In this document: positions 14,861-24,327 of the stretch, piece by piece
Numbering within the stretch: the stretch's first letter is position 1
How the letters are laid out: every line of letters starts with the position of its first letter
Assembly: GCA_021804355.1 (NCBI GenBank)
Contig: JAJZHP010000014.1
Location: forward strand, 1 to 35,453
Source of the DNA: Pseudomonadota bacterium
GTDB taxonomy: Bacteria; Pseudomonadota; Gammaproteobacteria; Pseudomonadales; Moraxellaceae
Length of the DNA: 35,453 bases
Direction: 5' to 3'
Made by a program: the position numbers and the translations under genes
The notes under the pieces: model-generated
What the model saw: the letters and a program-made list of their open reading frames with translations, nothing else
Told to the model about the DNA's origin: nothing
The model's database searches: none

Positions 14861-16354
14861 TTACAATTTTTCAGCAAAACCTATATACGGAAACCACAAT
14901 TGCCGACGATCTCCCTGAGAATCAGCCTCATATCCCCGATCTCTATCCAAGCGATGCGTCCAACGTTGCTGACCATAGACCGGCCAATCGAGGGCAGGAA
15001 CACCGTCACGCGCAAACCTTGCCCAGCATTGCATCATATACGATGACAACGCAATGGCATCTTCATCCCCTCCGGTAAAAAACTTGCCCAAGGGACTGTC
15101 GACTTGCCCCCATATCAGTGGCAGATCGATGACATGACAAGCACCCAGGCGGCGATTGCCTACACACGACCAGTCTAGCCGATAGACATAGCTACTTTGT
15201 GCCTGTTTGCTTGCCAAGGCCAGAGAGCTGATGCGAAATACCCTATCTGTTTCAAAGGCCACTATCCGCTCGGCTGGTGTCGATCCCGGCATGAGCCGCC
15301 GGTAGCTTTGCATCATCTCTTGGGCAATTTCGGGCACCCCTCGGCTCACCACCTGTTCCCATACCTGTTCATCCACGTTGATATCACCTCGTGCAGGCCT
15401 TCCTCCCATCAACTCAGGCATGTAAAGGTAAAGTGACCATTCATCCCGTGCCGTACCTATCAACAAAGGCATATTGACCTCAGTTTGCATGGGCAACCCA
15501 GGCAAGAAGTCATCGTCCAGACAGGGCAAGGCCGGCATACCAAACTGCATATTGGCTATGACATAGTGGCTACGCGGCAAGGTCATACGCAAGATTGCAC
15601 GCTGCGCCAGCAACACATCCTGCCAGGAACCTGTACTGAAAAGCTCATGCAGCGAGCCGCTTTGCATGGCCAGCTTGGCAGTCACCTGCTGGGCAACTTC
15701 CGGCATCAGGATATGATCGGCACTACCACTTTGTAAGATGGCGCGGTGAAACAGCCCTCGAGCTGAGGGGACGGCTAAGAGCGCACTGATAGCCATGGCG
15801 CCGGCAGACTGCCCAAACAAGGTAATGGATTCAGGATCTCCACCAAAAACATGAATATTATTTTGTATCCATGTCAGAGCCAGCACGATATCGCGCAGAC
15901 CACAATTGGTTGCCCCCTGCAGTTCAGGCCATGCCCGCCAATCAGCAAATCCCACCAAACCGACGCGGTAGTTGATACTGACGATGATCACATCATGGTC
16001 TCGTGCCCAGGGATGCCCACGGTACATCGATTGTGAAGATGACCCATTGAGATAGCCTCCGCCATGTATCCAAACCATGACGGGCCGTTTACCCTGTACA
16101 CGGGGAGACCAGATATTAAGGTTAAGGCAATCATCCCCCATGTTCTCGACACCCAAAAATGCAGGCACTTCCTGAGGTACGGAACAACCAAACTGTCTGG
16201 CATCGCGTACGCCTACCCAGGGACGTCGGGGCTGCGGCGCACGAATTCGACCCAATCCCTGCAGAGGCTCGGCATAAGGAATCCCGTACCAGCACAGCAC
16301 ATCCTGTTCCATGCAGCCACGCAAATATCCCTCAGCAATTTCCACATCCAACAT
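14861..16354 (-). CDS. Type-B carboxylesterase
   Basis: A 497-residue alpha/beta hydrolase of the carboxylesterase/cholinesterase family. The oxyanion loop HGGG is at 97-100, the nucleophile is S183 in FGQSAGA, DEW holds the probable acid, and GACHVIDLPLIW holds the probable catalytic histidine. EDCLNLNIWSP is represented by DDCLNLNIWSP. There is no signal peptide, so it is probably cytoplasmic. Start ATG at 16354, with GGGAGG about 7 bases upstream. It leads the minus-strand group esterase, Tat small subunit, GMC oxidase; the 118-base gap to the next gene leaves room for a second promoter. An ester whose alcohol is then oxidised is a plausible substrate (inference). Confidence 0.88.
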   Translation of the reverse strand: MLDVEIAEGYLRGCMEQDVLCWYGIPYAEPLQGLGRIRAPQPRRPWVGVRDARQFGCSVPQEVPAFLGVENMGDDCLNLNIWSPRVQGKRPVMVWIHGGGYLNGSSSQSMYRGHPWARDHDVIIVSINYRVGLVGFADWRAWPELQGATNCGLRDIVLALTWIQNNIHVFGGDPESITLFGQSAGAMAISALLAVPSARGLFHRAILQSGSADHILMPEVAQQVTAKLAMQSGSLHELFSTGSWQDVLLAQRAILRMTLPRSHYVIANMQFGMPALPCLDDDFLPGLPMQTEVNMPLLIGTARDEWSLYLYMPELMGGRPARGDINVDEQVWEQVVSRGVPEIAQEMMQSYRRLMPGSTPAERIVAFETDRVFRISSLALASKQAQSSYVYRLDWSCVGNRRLGACHVIDLPLIWGQVDSPLGKFFTGGDEDAIALSSYMMQCWARFARDGVPALDWPVYGQQRWTHRLDRDRGYEADSQGDRRQLWFPYIGFAEKL

Positions 16355-16434
16355 GATGAGCCTCCCGCTTTGCTTGCTTTTGACGGATAATGCACGCCTT
16401 CATCTACCTTAGTAAATCCGGAAACCGGCGTATT

Positions 16435-19400
16435 ATGCTGACCCTGCCTGAACAACTCCCACCTGCGGGCCAATTCAAAAACTGGCATCACCTCTTTGGC
16501 GCAGGTAAAGCATTAGCCTTGGCTGAACTAAGTGAACGCGAACAACGTCCTGTGGTCGTGATCTGCCATGATAATCAGAGCCTGGCGCGCCTAACCAGGG
16601 AGTTGAACTTTTTCCTCGAAAATAAACCTGGAAGGTTGATCACGCTACCTGACCGTGAAACATTACCCTACGATCAATTTTCTCCACATCAGGATATTTT
16701 ATCCGATCGTATCGCTACCCTGGCTAACCTTCCCAAGCTGCAAAATGGTCTGGTTATCGCTGCCGTCAGCACCTTGTTGACCCGCTTACCCCCAGTCGGC
16801 CATATCGGCCTGCAGGCCTTAAGCTTACAGCGTGGACAAAAAATCAACATCAGCCAGCTCCGGCGACAACTGGAAAGCAGCGGTTATCGTGCCGTGGAGA
16901 GCGTCTATGAGCATGGCGAATTCGCGGTACGCGGAGCCATCATCGATCTATACCCTATGGGACATACATCCCCGGTCAGGCTCGAACTTTTTGACGATGA
17001 CATTGACACGCTCAGGCATTTTGATACCGAGACACAACGTTCGACACTCTCCCTGGATGAGCTAAGGTTGTTACCGGCACAGGAGTGCCCTCTCGACAAA
17101 GCTTCCGTGCAACGCTTCCGCACCCGCTGGGAAGAGTTTTTTGATGTCGATCCGCGAACTTGCCCCATCTATCAGGATGTCATCAACGGCATTCATAGCC
17201 CTGGTCTTGAATATTTTCTACCTCTTTTTTTTGAGCGTACTGATAGTTTTTTTGACTATCTGCCCGCTACTAGCCTGCTGATCAGCGATGGCGATTTATT
17301 GCATCCGCTCAGGCATTACTGGCAGGAAATCGAGCGGCGCCATGATGAGTTAAAGCATGATCATCGGCATCCTCTATTACCCCCATCGGCAGTTTTCATA
17401 CCAGAAAATGAATTTTTTGCGGCTTTTAATCCCTGGCCTCGTATCCGATTGATGGATGGCACAGATCTATCCGCACCTGGTTATGATTTCAAACAGCAGG
17501 CTTCACCTGAATTACCCGTACAGCCTCGAGAATCTGACCCCCTGGCTCAGCTTAGACAGCACCTGGCACAACACCCTGGACGCCGCGCGCTCATCACGGT
17601 AGAAAGTGCCGGACGACGTGAGTCTTTGCGCGAACAAATGCAGCGCAGCGGCATGCAACCTGCCTACAGTGAATCCTGGAAGGATTTTATCCATACCTCC
17701 CATGCACTTAGCCTCACGCTCGGAGAACTTGAACAAGGTGTCCAACTTGGTGATGTTGAGATTATTGCCGAAGCGCAGCTCTTCGGAGCTCGGGTCATGC
17801 AAAGGCGACGCCGTCGCCACAGCAACCAGGACTTTCATGAAGAACTGGCTCTGCGCAGTCTGGGTGAGATGACACCTGGGGCTCCCGTTGTTCATATTGA
17901 TCATGGCGTTGGCCGCTACCAAGGGCTAGTTACCCTAGAGGTTGAAGGTCAAACACAAGAATTTGTCCTGATGACGTATGCGGATGAAGCCAAACTCTAT
18001 GTTCCCGTAGCACAACTGCACTTAATTGCCCGCTATGCAGGCCAGAATGATGAACATGCCCCCTTGCATCGCCTTGGCACTGACCAATGGCTTAAAGCTC
18101 GTAAACAGTCCGCTGAGAAGATCCATGATGTAGCCGCTGAACTTCTCGATATTTATGCACGCCGCGCTGCTCGCCCGGGGCTGGCTTGTCGACTTGATGG
18201 CATAGACTACGAAACTTTTGCAGCTGGCTTCCCCTTTGAAGAAACCGCTGATCAAGCCGCCGCCATCACTGCCACACTGGCCGACATGGCCAGTCCACGT
18301 CCCATGGATCGCCTGGTTTGTGGTGATGTAGGTTTTGGTAAAACTGAAGTGGCGATGCGCGCAGCTTTTGTAGCCGTCCAAAATAACCTGCAAGTTGCCA
18401 TTCTGGTACCCACCACCTTGTTGGCACAACAACACTACGAAACCTTCCGTGATCGATTTGCCGACTGGCCGGTACGCATTGAAGTGCTATCACGTTTTCG
18501 CTCTGCCCAAGAAGTCAAAAGCAGCCTGGAAGCCCTGGCCCAAGGTAAGCTCGATATCGTCATTGGCACCCATAAACTGCTGCAGCCTGATGTCAAGTTT
18601 TATAATCTTGGCCTGATGATTGTTGATGAAGAGCACCGTTTTGGCGTTAAACACAAAGAAACGCTCAAACACATGCGTGCTGAAGTCGATATGCTCACAT
18701 TAACGGCTACGCCTATTCCTCGCACCCTGAATATGGCACTGTCTAGTTTGCGCGACCTCTCCATTATCGCCACTCCCCCTGCCCGTCGACTGGCCATACG
18801 AACCTTTGTACGAGAACACCAGCCAGCCCTAGTGAAAGAAGCTATCCTGCGTGAGCTGTTGCGTGGAGGGCAAGTCTATTATTTACATAATGAAGTAGAG
18901 AGCATTGATCGCTGCCAACGAGAGCTAGCCAGCTGGATTCCTGAAGCGCGCTTAGGTATTGCTCACGGACAAATGCGTGAGCGCGAGCTTGAGCAAATCA
19001 TGCAGCAGTTTTATCACAAACAGTTCAATGTGCTCGTTTGCACCACCATTATTGAAACCGGCATTGATGTCCCTTCCGCCAATACCATTATTATCGATCG
19101 GGCTGATAAGCTGGGGCTGGCTCAATTACACCAGTTACGCGGACGCGTCGGACGCTCACATCATCAAGCTTATGCCTATTTGCTCACCCCTCCCGAAAAG
19201 AAGATGACTCCCGACGCGCAAAAGCGTCTGGATGCACTGGAACTCGCCCAAGACCTGGGATCAGGATTTGTCCTGGCCAGCCAAGACTTAGAGATTCGTG
19301 GCGCCGGTGAACTACTCGGTGACGAACAAAGTGGAGGCATGCAGGCTCTGGGCTATAGCATGTATATGGAAATGCTGGAACGGGCCGTCAAAGCTATTCA

Positions 19401-19881
19401 GGAGGGGCGCACGCCCTTGGCTGAAGAACCCCTGGCCTTGCATAGCGATATTAATTTGCGCATCCCTGCGCTGATTCCTGATGATTATCTACCTGACATC
19501 CAACTGCGTCTGATGATGTATAAACGCATCGCCAGCACCCGGGAAATTGGCTTGTTGCAGGACCTCAAGGTAGAAATGATCGACCGATTTGGCTTGTTAC
19601 CACCCTCAGCACAGCATCTTTTTGCCGTACAGGAGATACAGATTCAAGCCCATCAGATGGGTATTAATCGCCTGGATGCCAGCGCAGAACAGGGACGCTT
19701 GGAATTTTCACCGCAAACTCGAGTTAATCCTGCCAGCCTGATACGTTTAATACAGTCGGCTCCTCGGCGTTATAAACTTGAAGGCAGCACACGCCTGCGA
19801 TTCAGCATGGAGATGGCAACCCCACAACAACGAATCGAACAAGTTCGCAACCTGTTGGATACCCTGTCAAAGCCCTCGTAA
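16435..19881 (+). CDS. mfd: Transcription-repair coupling factor Mfd
   Basis: Removes RNA polymerase stalled at DNA lesions and recruits UvrA. I choose the ATG at 16435 over an in-frame ATG at 16390: the protein then starts MLTLPEQLP and has 1148 residues, the same as E. coli Mfd. Parts in order: UvrB-like N-terminal domains (with the YDQFSPHQDI segment), the RNA-polymerase-interacting region (HIDHGVGRYQGL onward), and the RecG-like translocase with Walker A GDVGFGKTE (~residue 630), DEEHRFG (~730), TATPIPRTL and the RGRVGRS motif VI; the C-terminal UvrA-binding-like domain follows. It is convergent with nagZ, overlapping by 15 bases. Confidence 0.98.
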   Translation: MLTLPEQLPPAGQFKNWHHLFGAGKALALAELSEREQRPVVVICHDNQSLARLTRELNFFLENKPGRLITLPDRETLPYDQFSPHQDILSDRIATLANLPKLQNGLVIAAVSTLLTRLPPVGHIGLQALSLQRGQKINISQLRRQLESSGYRAVESVYEHGEFAVRGAIIDLYPMGHTSPVRLELFDDDIDTLRHFDTETQRSTLSLDELRLLPAQECPLDKASVQRFRTRWEEFFDVDPRTCPIYQDVINGIHSPGLEYFLPLFFERTDSFFDYLPATSLLISDGDLLHPLRHYWQEIERRHDELKHDHRHPLLPPSAVFIPENEFFAAFNPWPRIRLMDGTDLSAPGYDFKQQASPELPVQPRESDPLAQLRQHLAQHPGRRALITVESAGRRESLREQMQRSGMQPAYSESWKDFIHTSHALSLTLGELEQGVQLGDVEIIAEAQLFGARVMQRRRRRHSNQDFHEELALRSLGEMTPGAPVVHIDHGVGRYQGLVTLEVEGQTQEFVLMTYADEAKLYVPVAQLHLIARYAGQNDEHAPLHRLGTDQWLKARKQSAEKIHDVAAELLDIYARRAARPGLACRLDGIDYETFAAGFPFEETADQAAAITATLADMASPRPMDRLVCGDVGFGKTEVAMRAAFVAVQNNLQVAILVPTTLLAQQHYETFRDRFADWPVRIEVLSRFRSAQEVKSSLEALAQGKLDIVIGTHKLLQPDVKFYNLGLMIVDEEHRFGVKHKETLKHMRAEVDMLTLTATPIPRTLNMALSSLRDLSIIATPPARRLAIRTFVREHQPALVKEAILRELLRGGQVYYLHNEVESIDRCQRELASWIPEARLGIAHGQMRERELEQIMQQFYHKQFNVLVCTTIIETGIDVPSANTIIIDRADKLGLAQLHQLRGRVGRSHHQAYAYLLTPPEKKMTPDAQKRLDALELAQDLGSGFVLASQDLEIRGAGELLGDEQSGGMQALGYSMYMEMLERAVKAIQEGRTPLAEEPLALHSDINLRIPALIPDDYLPDIQLRLMMYKRIASTREIGLLQDLKVEMIDRFGLLPPSAQHLFAVQEIQIQAHQMGINRLDASAEQGRLEFSPQTRVNPASLIRLIQSAPRRYKLEGSTRLRFSMEMATPQQRIEQVRNLLDTLSKPS

Positions 19882-20886
19882 GCGTTGCGCCCAACTGACC
19901 GCTTGAGCATAAGCAGGCAACTGCTGATGCTCTCCCCACACCGCATGCGCCTTGCCGCGCAAGGCAGCATGCCGCCAGGCTTGAGGAGACCACGTTAACT
20001 TGCTCAGCGCCTCAAGCACTTCCCTGGCCCCATCGGGCTGATTACACACCAGCACCATATCACAGCCTGCCGATAAGGCAGCATAGGCCCGTTCTGAAAA
20101 ACTGCCCTGACTAGCCGCGCCCTGCATGCTTAAGTCATCACTAAAAATAAGTCCACCAAAACCTAAACGCCTGCGTAAAACCTCCTGCAACCAGAAGGCA
20201 GAAAAACCAGCAGGATCAGGAGCCACTTCACGATAAACGACATGGGCCGGCATGATGCCCTGCAACTGATCCATCAGCGCCACAAACGGCTGCAAGTCAT
20301 AGGCTTCTATTTCCTGCATGGAACGGTTGTCTACCGGCAAGGCCCAATGAGAATCCAGGGCTACCGAGCCATGTCCAGGAAAATGCTTGCCTGTCGCTGC
20401 CATACCTGCAGCATGCATTCCCCTAATATAGGCGCTGAGCACAGCTACCGTGACAGCAGGTTCATGATGCACAGCACGTCTACCGATAATCTCACTGACG
20501 CCAGGATTAAGATCTAGTACCGGCGCAAAGCTGATATCCAGACCTAAGGCCAGAATCTCCGTTGCCATGAGCCATCCCAAGCTATAGGCAGCCTCCTCGG
20601 CTTCAAAGGGCGATTGCTGCCATAAATCCCCCAAGGATCCTAAGGAGGGAAGTTCAACCAATCCTTCACGAAAACGCTGTACCCGCCCGCCCTCTTGATC
20701 CACCGCGATAATAAGATCCGACCTTAATTGTCGCAGCGAGGCCACCAGCTTCATAACCTGCTCAGGGTTCCGGTAATTGCGACCGAACAGAATCACTCCC
20801 CCTACTGCCGGATGTTGCACCATGGCAACTTCCTCTTGCAGTAGTACCTCGTCTTGTAAGTCCAGCATCAATGTACCTGGGGCCAT
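19867..20886 (-). CDS. nagZ: Beta-N-acetylglucosaminidase NagZ
   Basis: A 339-residue cytoplasmic glycoside hydrolase family 3 enzyme that removes GlcNAc from anhydromuropeptides during cell-wall recycling, affecting AmpC induction in some species. The proton-shuttle loop KHFPGHG is at 167-173 and the nucleophile lies in SDDLSM (249-254). VDQEGGRVQRF and FAPVLDLNP are also typical. It is a single-domain form, the size expected for gammaproteobacteria. The start ATG follows GGAG/AAGGG. The gene overlaps mfd tail to tail and is divergent from prc with about 218 bases between. Confidence 0.97.
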   Translation of the reverse strand: MAPGTLMLDLQDEVLLQEEVAMVQHPAVGGVILFGRNYRNPEQVMKLVASLRQLRSDLIIAVDQEGGRVQRFREGLVELPSLGSLGDLWQQSPFEAEEAAYSLGWLMATEILALGLDISFAPVLDLNPGVSEIIGRRAVHHEPAVTVAVLSAYIRGMHAAGMAATGKHFPGHGSVALDSHWALPVDNRSMQEIEAYDLQPFVALMDQLQGIMPAHVVYREVAPDPAGFSAFWLQEVLRRRLGFGGLIFSDDLSMQGAASQGSFSERAYAALSAGCDMVLVCNQPDGAREVLEALSKLTWSPQAWRHAALRGKAHAVWGEHQQLPAYAQAVSWAQRLRGL

Positions 20887-21104
20887 GCCCTTGAATCTCC
20901 ATGCATAAATTTTGCTTGTGTAAGCGTAATCTTATTGTAGGCATCTCTCAAGTTTCCACCAATTCTTCCGCACGTCTCCCATTACGAATATTTAAAATCA
21001 AGACCGGTTGCAAAAAGATTGTGACAACGGTATCGACGTCATATACTTCGTTGGTGAATCATCCTTACCAATGCGATCTGTGCAGATCGCCACCGGATAA
21101 TGCA

Positions 21105-23240
21105 ATGCCTTTTACTCTCCATCGTCGGCAGCTTTTGATCAGTGGGTTCCTCGGACTTATCGTTTTTACCGGGGGTTTTACCAGTCAGACGGCTCCTCAT
21201 GCCTCTTTTTCTGAGCTGGCTCCGACACCGCAGGAATCGGACGCGGCTATGGAAGTTGCTCATGACCTTGAGCATTTTCACTATTTAAGACCGCACTTGG
21301 ATGCCCATTTTTCTGAACAGGTCTTCACGCGCTATCTTCAGGACCTTGATCCTACACACAGTTACTTCCTTGCCAGTGATATCCACGACTTCCAAGTTTA
21401 TCGTGATAGCCTGGCCGTGAACATTAAACGCGGAGACCTGCACCAGGCCTTTGTCATTTACAACCGCTTCGAACAGCGCATGATTAACCGCCTGAATTTC
21501 GAATTGGCCCTGGTCCAGAAAAAGCCCTTGATGGACTTCACTCGTAAGGAAGCTCTGGAAACTAACCGGGAACATGCTCCCTGGCCTGCTACCCAGATAG
21601 CCATGGATGATTTATGGCGCAAACGGGTGAAAGCTGCTGAACTCAGCCTGACCCTGGCCGGCAAAAAGCCTGATGACATCAAAAAACTTTTAGTCAAACG
21701 CTATGACAATCAACTCAGTCATCTTTATCAGACACGACCTGATGATGCTTACCAGGTATTTATGGATTCACTCACCGAATCCATAGATCCCCACACGGAA
21801 TACTTCTCCCCCAGGGTCTCTGAAAACTTCAACATCAATATGAGTTTATCCCTGGAGGGAATTGGTGCTGTCCTGCAAACTGATGATGAATACACAAAAG
21901 TAGTTCGTCTCGTCACCGGGGGACCTGCTGATAAGGCCCACCAGCTTAAAACCGGCGATCGTATTGTTGCCGTAGCTCAAGCCGGCGGCGATTTTGTGGA
22001 TGTCGTTGGCTGGCGTATCGATGAGGTTGTTGACCTGATACGTGGCCCGAAAAACTCTATCGTCCGTTTGCAGATATTGCCAGCTGGCGCGCATGACGAA
22101 CACCAAACCCATATTATCAGTATCACGCGCAATACCGTGACCCTGCAGGACCAGGCGGCCAAGAGTCATGTTATCGAAATTGAGGCCGGAGGTCTGAAGC
22201 ATAAAATAGGCATTATTGAGTTACCTACCTTTTATGCAGATTTCCAGGCTGAACAGGATGGCAATCCCAATTACCGTAGCACTACGCGAGATGTTCGTGC
22301 CCTGATCGAAGCTCTGAAAAAAGAGCAGATAGAAGGTCTGATCATGGATTTGCGTAACAATGGTGGTGGGGCTCTGCAAGAAGCCAACAGCCTGGTCGGG
22401 CTATTTATTGATACAGGGCCTACCGTGCAGGTACGTGATTCTGCTGGTCATGTTGAAGTTCTGGGTGACTCTGACCCCGGCATGACGTACAGCGGTCCAC
22501 TAGTCGTACTGGTTAATCGTCTTAGCGCATCAGCTTCTGAGATCTTTACAGGAGCCATACAGGACTATCAACGCGGCTTGATCGTAGGCTCAACCACCTA
22601 TGGCAAAGGTTCGGTACAGGCGTTAAGAGATGTTGGCTACGGTCAACTTAAGGTGACTGAGGCTAAATTTTATCGGATTTCCGGGGGATCCAATCAAAAC
22701 AAAGGGATCATCCCGGATATCGTTTTCCCCAGCCTGATTGATGATAAGGATATTGGAGAAAGTGCCCAGCCTAATGCCATGCCTTGGGACAGCATAGCTC
22801 CTGTTCAGTACCAGCCTTACTTTGATTTCAAAGCACAGTTACCTGCCTTGAGATTACTTGATCAACAACGTATCAAGAGCGCACCCGACTTTATCTACAC
22901 CAATGCAGAGCTTGCTTTACTGCGTGAACAGAAGAACAAAACGCTTATAAGTCTGCAAGAAGCCACTCGGCGTTCCGAACAGGATGCTTGGGATAAGCGT
23001 CAGCTCGAGATTGAGAATGCTAAACGCACCGCGAAGGGTTTAACACCCCTCAAGGCCTTGGCCAATGCAGAGGATGAAAGCTCGGCTGACTTATCCACCA
23101 GTGCCACGCCTAGTGATGAAGACATCAAAAATGATGGGTTTTTAAAAGAATCCGGCTATATCATTTTAGATTGGAATCGTTTAAGTCGCAGTGCTCCTGC
23201 TCCTTTGCCGGTAGACACAGCTCGCGCCTCCCTGCATTAA
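21105..23240 (+). CDS. prc: Carboxy-terminal (tail-specific) processing protease Prc
   Basis: A periplasmic S41-family serine protease that cuts hydrophobic C-termini, for example of cell-wall hydrolases or penicillin-binding proteins. I place the start at ATG 21105 (711 residues), since it begins a normal signal peptide (RR, then a hydrophobic stretch to ~residue 27); the 68 in-frame residues upstream look non-coding. An N-terminal helical domain is followed by a PDZ domain (about residues 245-325, GIGAVLQ...GGPADKA...GDRIVAV), then the protease core with S476 in SASASE and K501 in TYGKGS, 25 residues apart as in E. coli Prc. The C-terminal DUF3340-like region is present. Confidence 0.95.
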   Translation: MPFTLHRRQLLISGFLGLIVFTGGFTSQTAPHASFSELAPTPQESDAAMEVAHDLEHFHYLRPHLDAHFSEQVFTRYLQDLDPTHSYFLASDIHDFQVYRDSLAVNIKRGDLHQAFVIYNRFEQRMINRLNFELALVQKKPLMDFTRKEALETNREHAPWPATQIAMDDLWRKRVKAAELSLTLAGKKPDDIKKLLVKRYDNQLSHLYQTRPDDAYQVFMDSLTESIDPHTEYFSPRVSENFNINMSLSLEGIGAVLQTDDEYTKVVRLVTGGPADKAHQLKTGDRIVAVAQAGGDFVDVVGWRIDEVVDLIRGPKNSIVRLQILPAGAHDEHQTHIISITRNTVTLQDQAAKSHVIEIEAGGLKHKIGIIELPTFYADFQAEQDGNPNYRSTTRDVRALIEALKKEQIEGLIMDLRNNGGGALQEANSLVGLFIDTGPTVQVRDSAGHVEVLGDSDPGMTYSGPLVVLVNRLSASASEIFTGAIQDYQRGLIVGSTTYGKGSVQALRDVGYGQLKVTEAKFYRISGGSNQNKGIIPDIVFPSLIDDKDIGESAQPNAMPWDSIAPVQYQPYFDFKAQLPALRLLDQQRIKSAPDFIYTNAELALLREQKNKTLISLQEATRRSEQDAWDKRQLEIENAKRTAKGLTPLKALANAEDESSADLSTSATPSDEDIKNDGFLKESGYIILDWNRLSRSAPAPLPVDTARASLH

Positions 23241-23392
23241 GGATTAAGGACAGGGACCTGCATCTCCCCTGGAGAAATCCGATGAACCAGCAGGTCATCG
23301 GATCACCCACGCAACACAGATTCTCAGAGGACTTGCCTATCGCACTTCACGGTAACGCCACATGCTCTGCAAACTACAGTGGCCCTACCTAT

Positions 23393-24262
23393 TCAGGCAA
23401 AGTGTCCAGCCGCCCTGACGCGCCCACCGCCATCACAAACTCTAACCAGTTGCTCTCCAGAGCCCCCCCTTCCCGTTTCAACGGTTAATACCCCAGAGGG
23501 TAACGGGACAGGGCGCAGAAAGCGCAAATCCAGTTCACGGATGGTTTGGTCGCGCTGTAATCCTTCATAGGTCCTGGCGAACATACCCAGTCCTTGAAGT
23601 ACAGTTCTCCCAAACGGAGATTTGCGCCCTATCCTATCCACCCAATGTATAGGATTGAAATCACCCGTCAGTACTGCAAACTGAAAGCCATCATGTGGCT
23701 CAGCCTGCCATTGATTGACCGTTGACCAGCTCAAGGCTTGTTGGCGCGGGCTACGTAAAACAGAACGACGGGCTGATGGGCTAAGAAAGGTGGTAAATAA
23801 AGTTGCTTCCACCAGCTGATGACAATCTTTATTGCCCGTGACGATACGAACCGCCATATCAGCTCGACCATCATGCTCTTGCACGGACACCAAACTAGCA
23901 CGCACCACCAGAGGCATATAGCTGGATATTTCACCATAACAACGCATATTTACACCCTGATTAATGATATCAACCAAGTTGTATTTGGATTGTTCGATCA
24001 CCTGAAGAGCTAAATGCAATCCCCACTGTGCAAACATATGTGGTGGCAAGGTTCCTTCATAGTGTCCTCCCGACCAGCGAGCATAGGCATTTACCAATTC
24101 AGGCGCAGGTGGGGCGACAATAGCCACCAGATCGCGAAAGGTTTCCGGATTGGTTTCTGGTCGAGAAAATGGTAGCCATGAGCGAGCCAAGGCCCTCCCC
24201 CAAGCCCGTAGCATAGGACCTTGGTAACGAATCAATGACAAGGGAACAGCTTCCGATAACAC
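23393..24262 (-). CDS. MaoC-like (R)-hydratase/dehydratase, double hot-dog
   Basis: A 289-residue protein. The C-terminal half is a MaoC-type hot-dog fold with the catalytic D201-x4-H206 in TGDFNPIHWVD and the following GRTVLQGLGMFA helix. The N-terminal half looks like a second, non-catalytic hot-dog. Such proteins hydrate trans-2-enoyl thioesters. I prefer the GTG at 24262, preceded by AGGAG at 7 bases, over a GTG at 24286 with no ribosome site. It is convergent with prc; the 152 bases between show no clear terminator. Neighbours give no pathway. Similar genes occur in many pseudomonad-like genomes as stand-alone acyl hydratases. Confidence 0.82.
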   Translation of the reverse strand: MLSEAVPLSLIRYQGPMLRAWGRALARSWLPFSRPETNPETFRDLVAIVAPPAPELVNAYARWSGGHYEGTLPPHMFAQWGLHLALQVIEQSKYNLVDIINQGVNMRCYGEISSYMPLVVRASLVSVQEHDGRADMAVRIVTGNKDCHQLVEATLFTTFLSPSARRSVLRSPRQQALSWSTVNQWQAEPHDGFQFAVLTGDFNPIHWVDRIGRKSPFGRTVLQGLGMFARTYEGLQRDQTIRELDLRFLRPVPLPSGVLTVETGRGGSGEQLVRVCDGGGRVRAAGHFA

Positions 24263-24327
24263 GTTGATGCTCCTCAGCATGGCCACAATGAAACATTATG
24301 ATACAGATTGATTGAAATGTTAACTAA

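Noticed and set aside
16390-16434. Upstream start for Mfd
   Set aside because: The ATG at 16435 gives exactly the length and N-terminal pattern of known Mfd proteins; the extra 15 residues have no counterpart.
20901-21104. 68-codon N-terminal extension of Prc
   Set aside because: The extension has no signal-like or domain-like content, whereas the ATG at 21105 opens a normal signal peptide and gives the usual length.
23171-23488. Plus-strand frame after prc
   Set aside because: It overlaps the end of prc and the end of the MaoC-like gene in other frames and resembles neither a known protein nor a leader.
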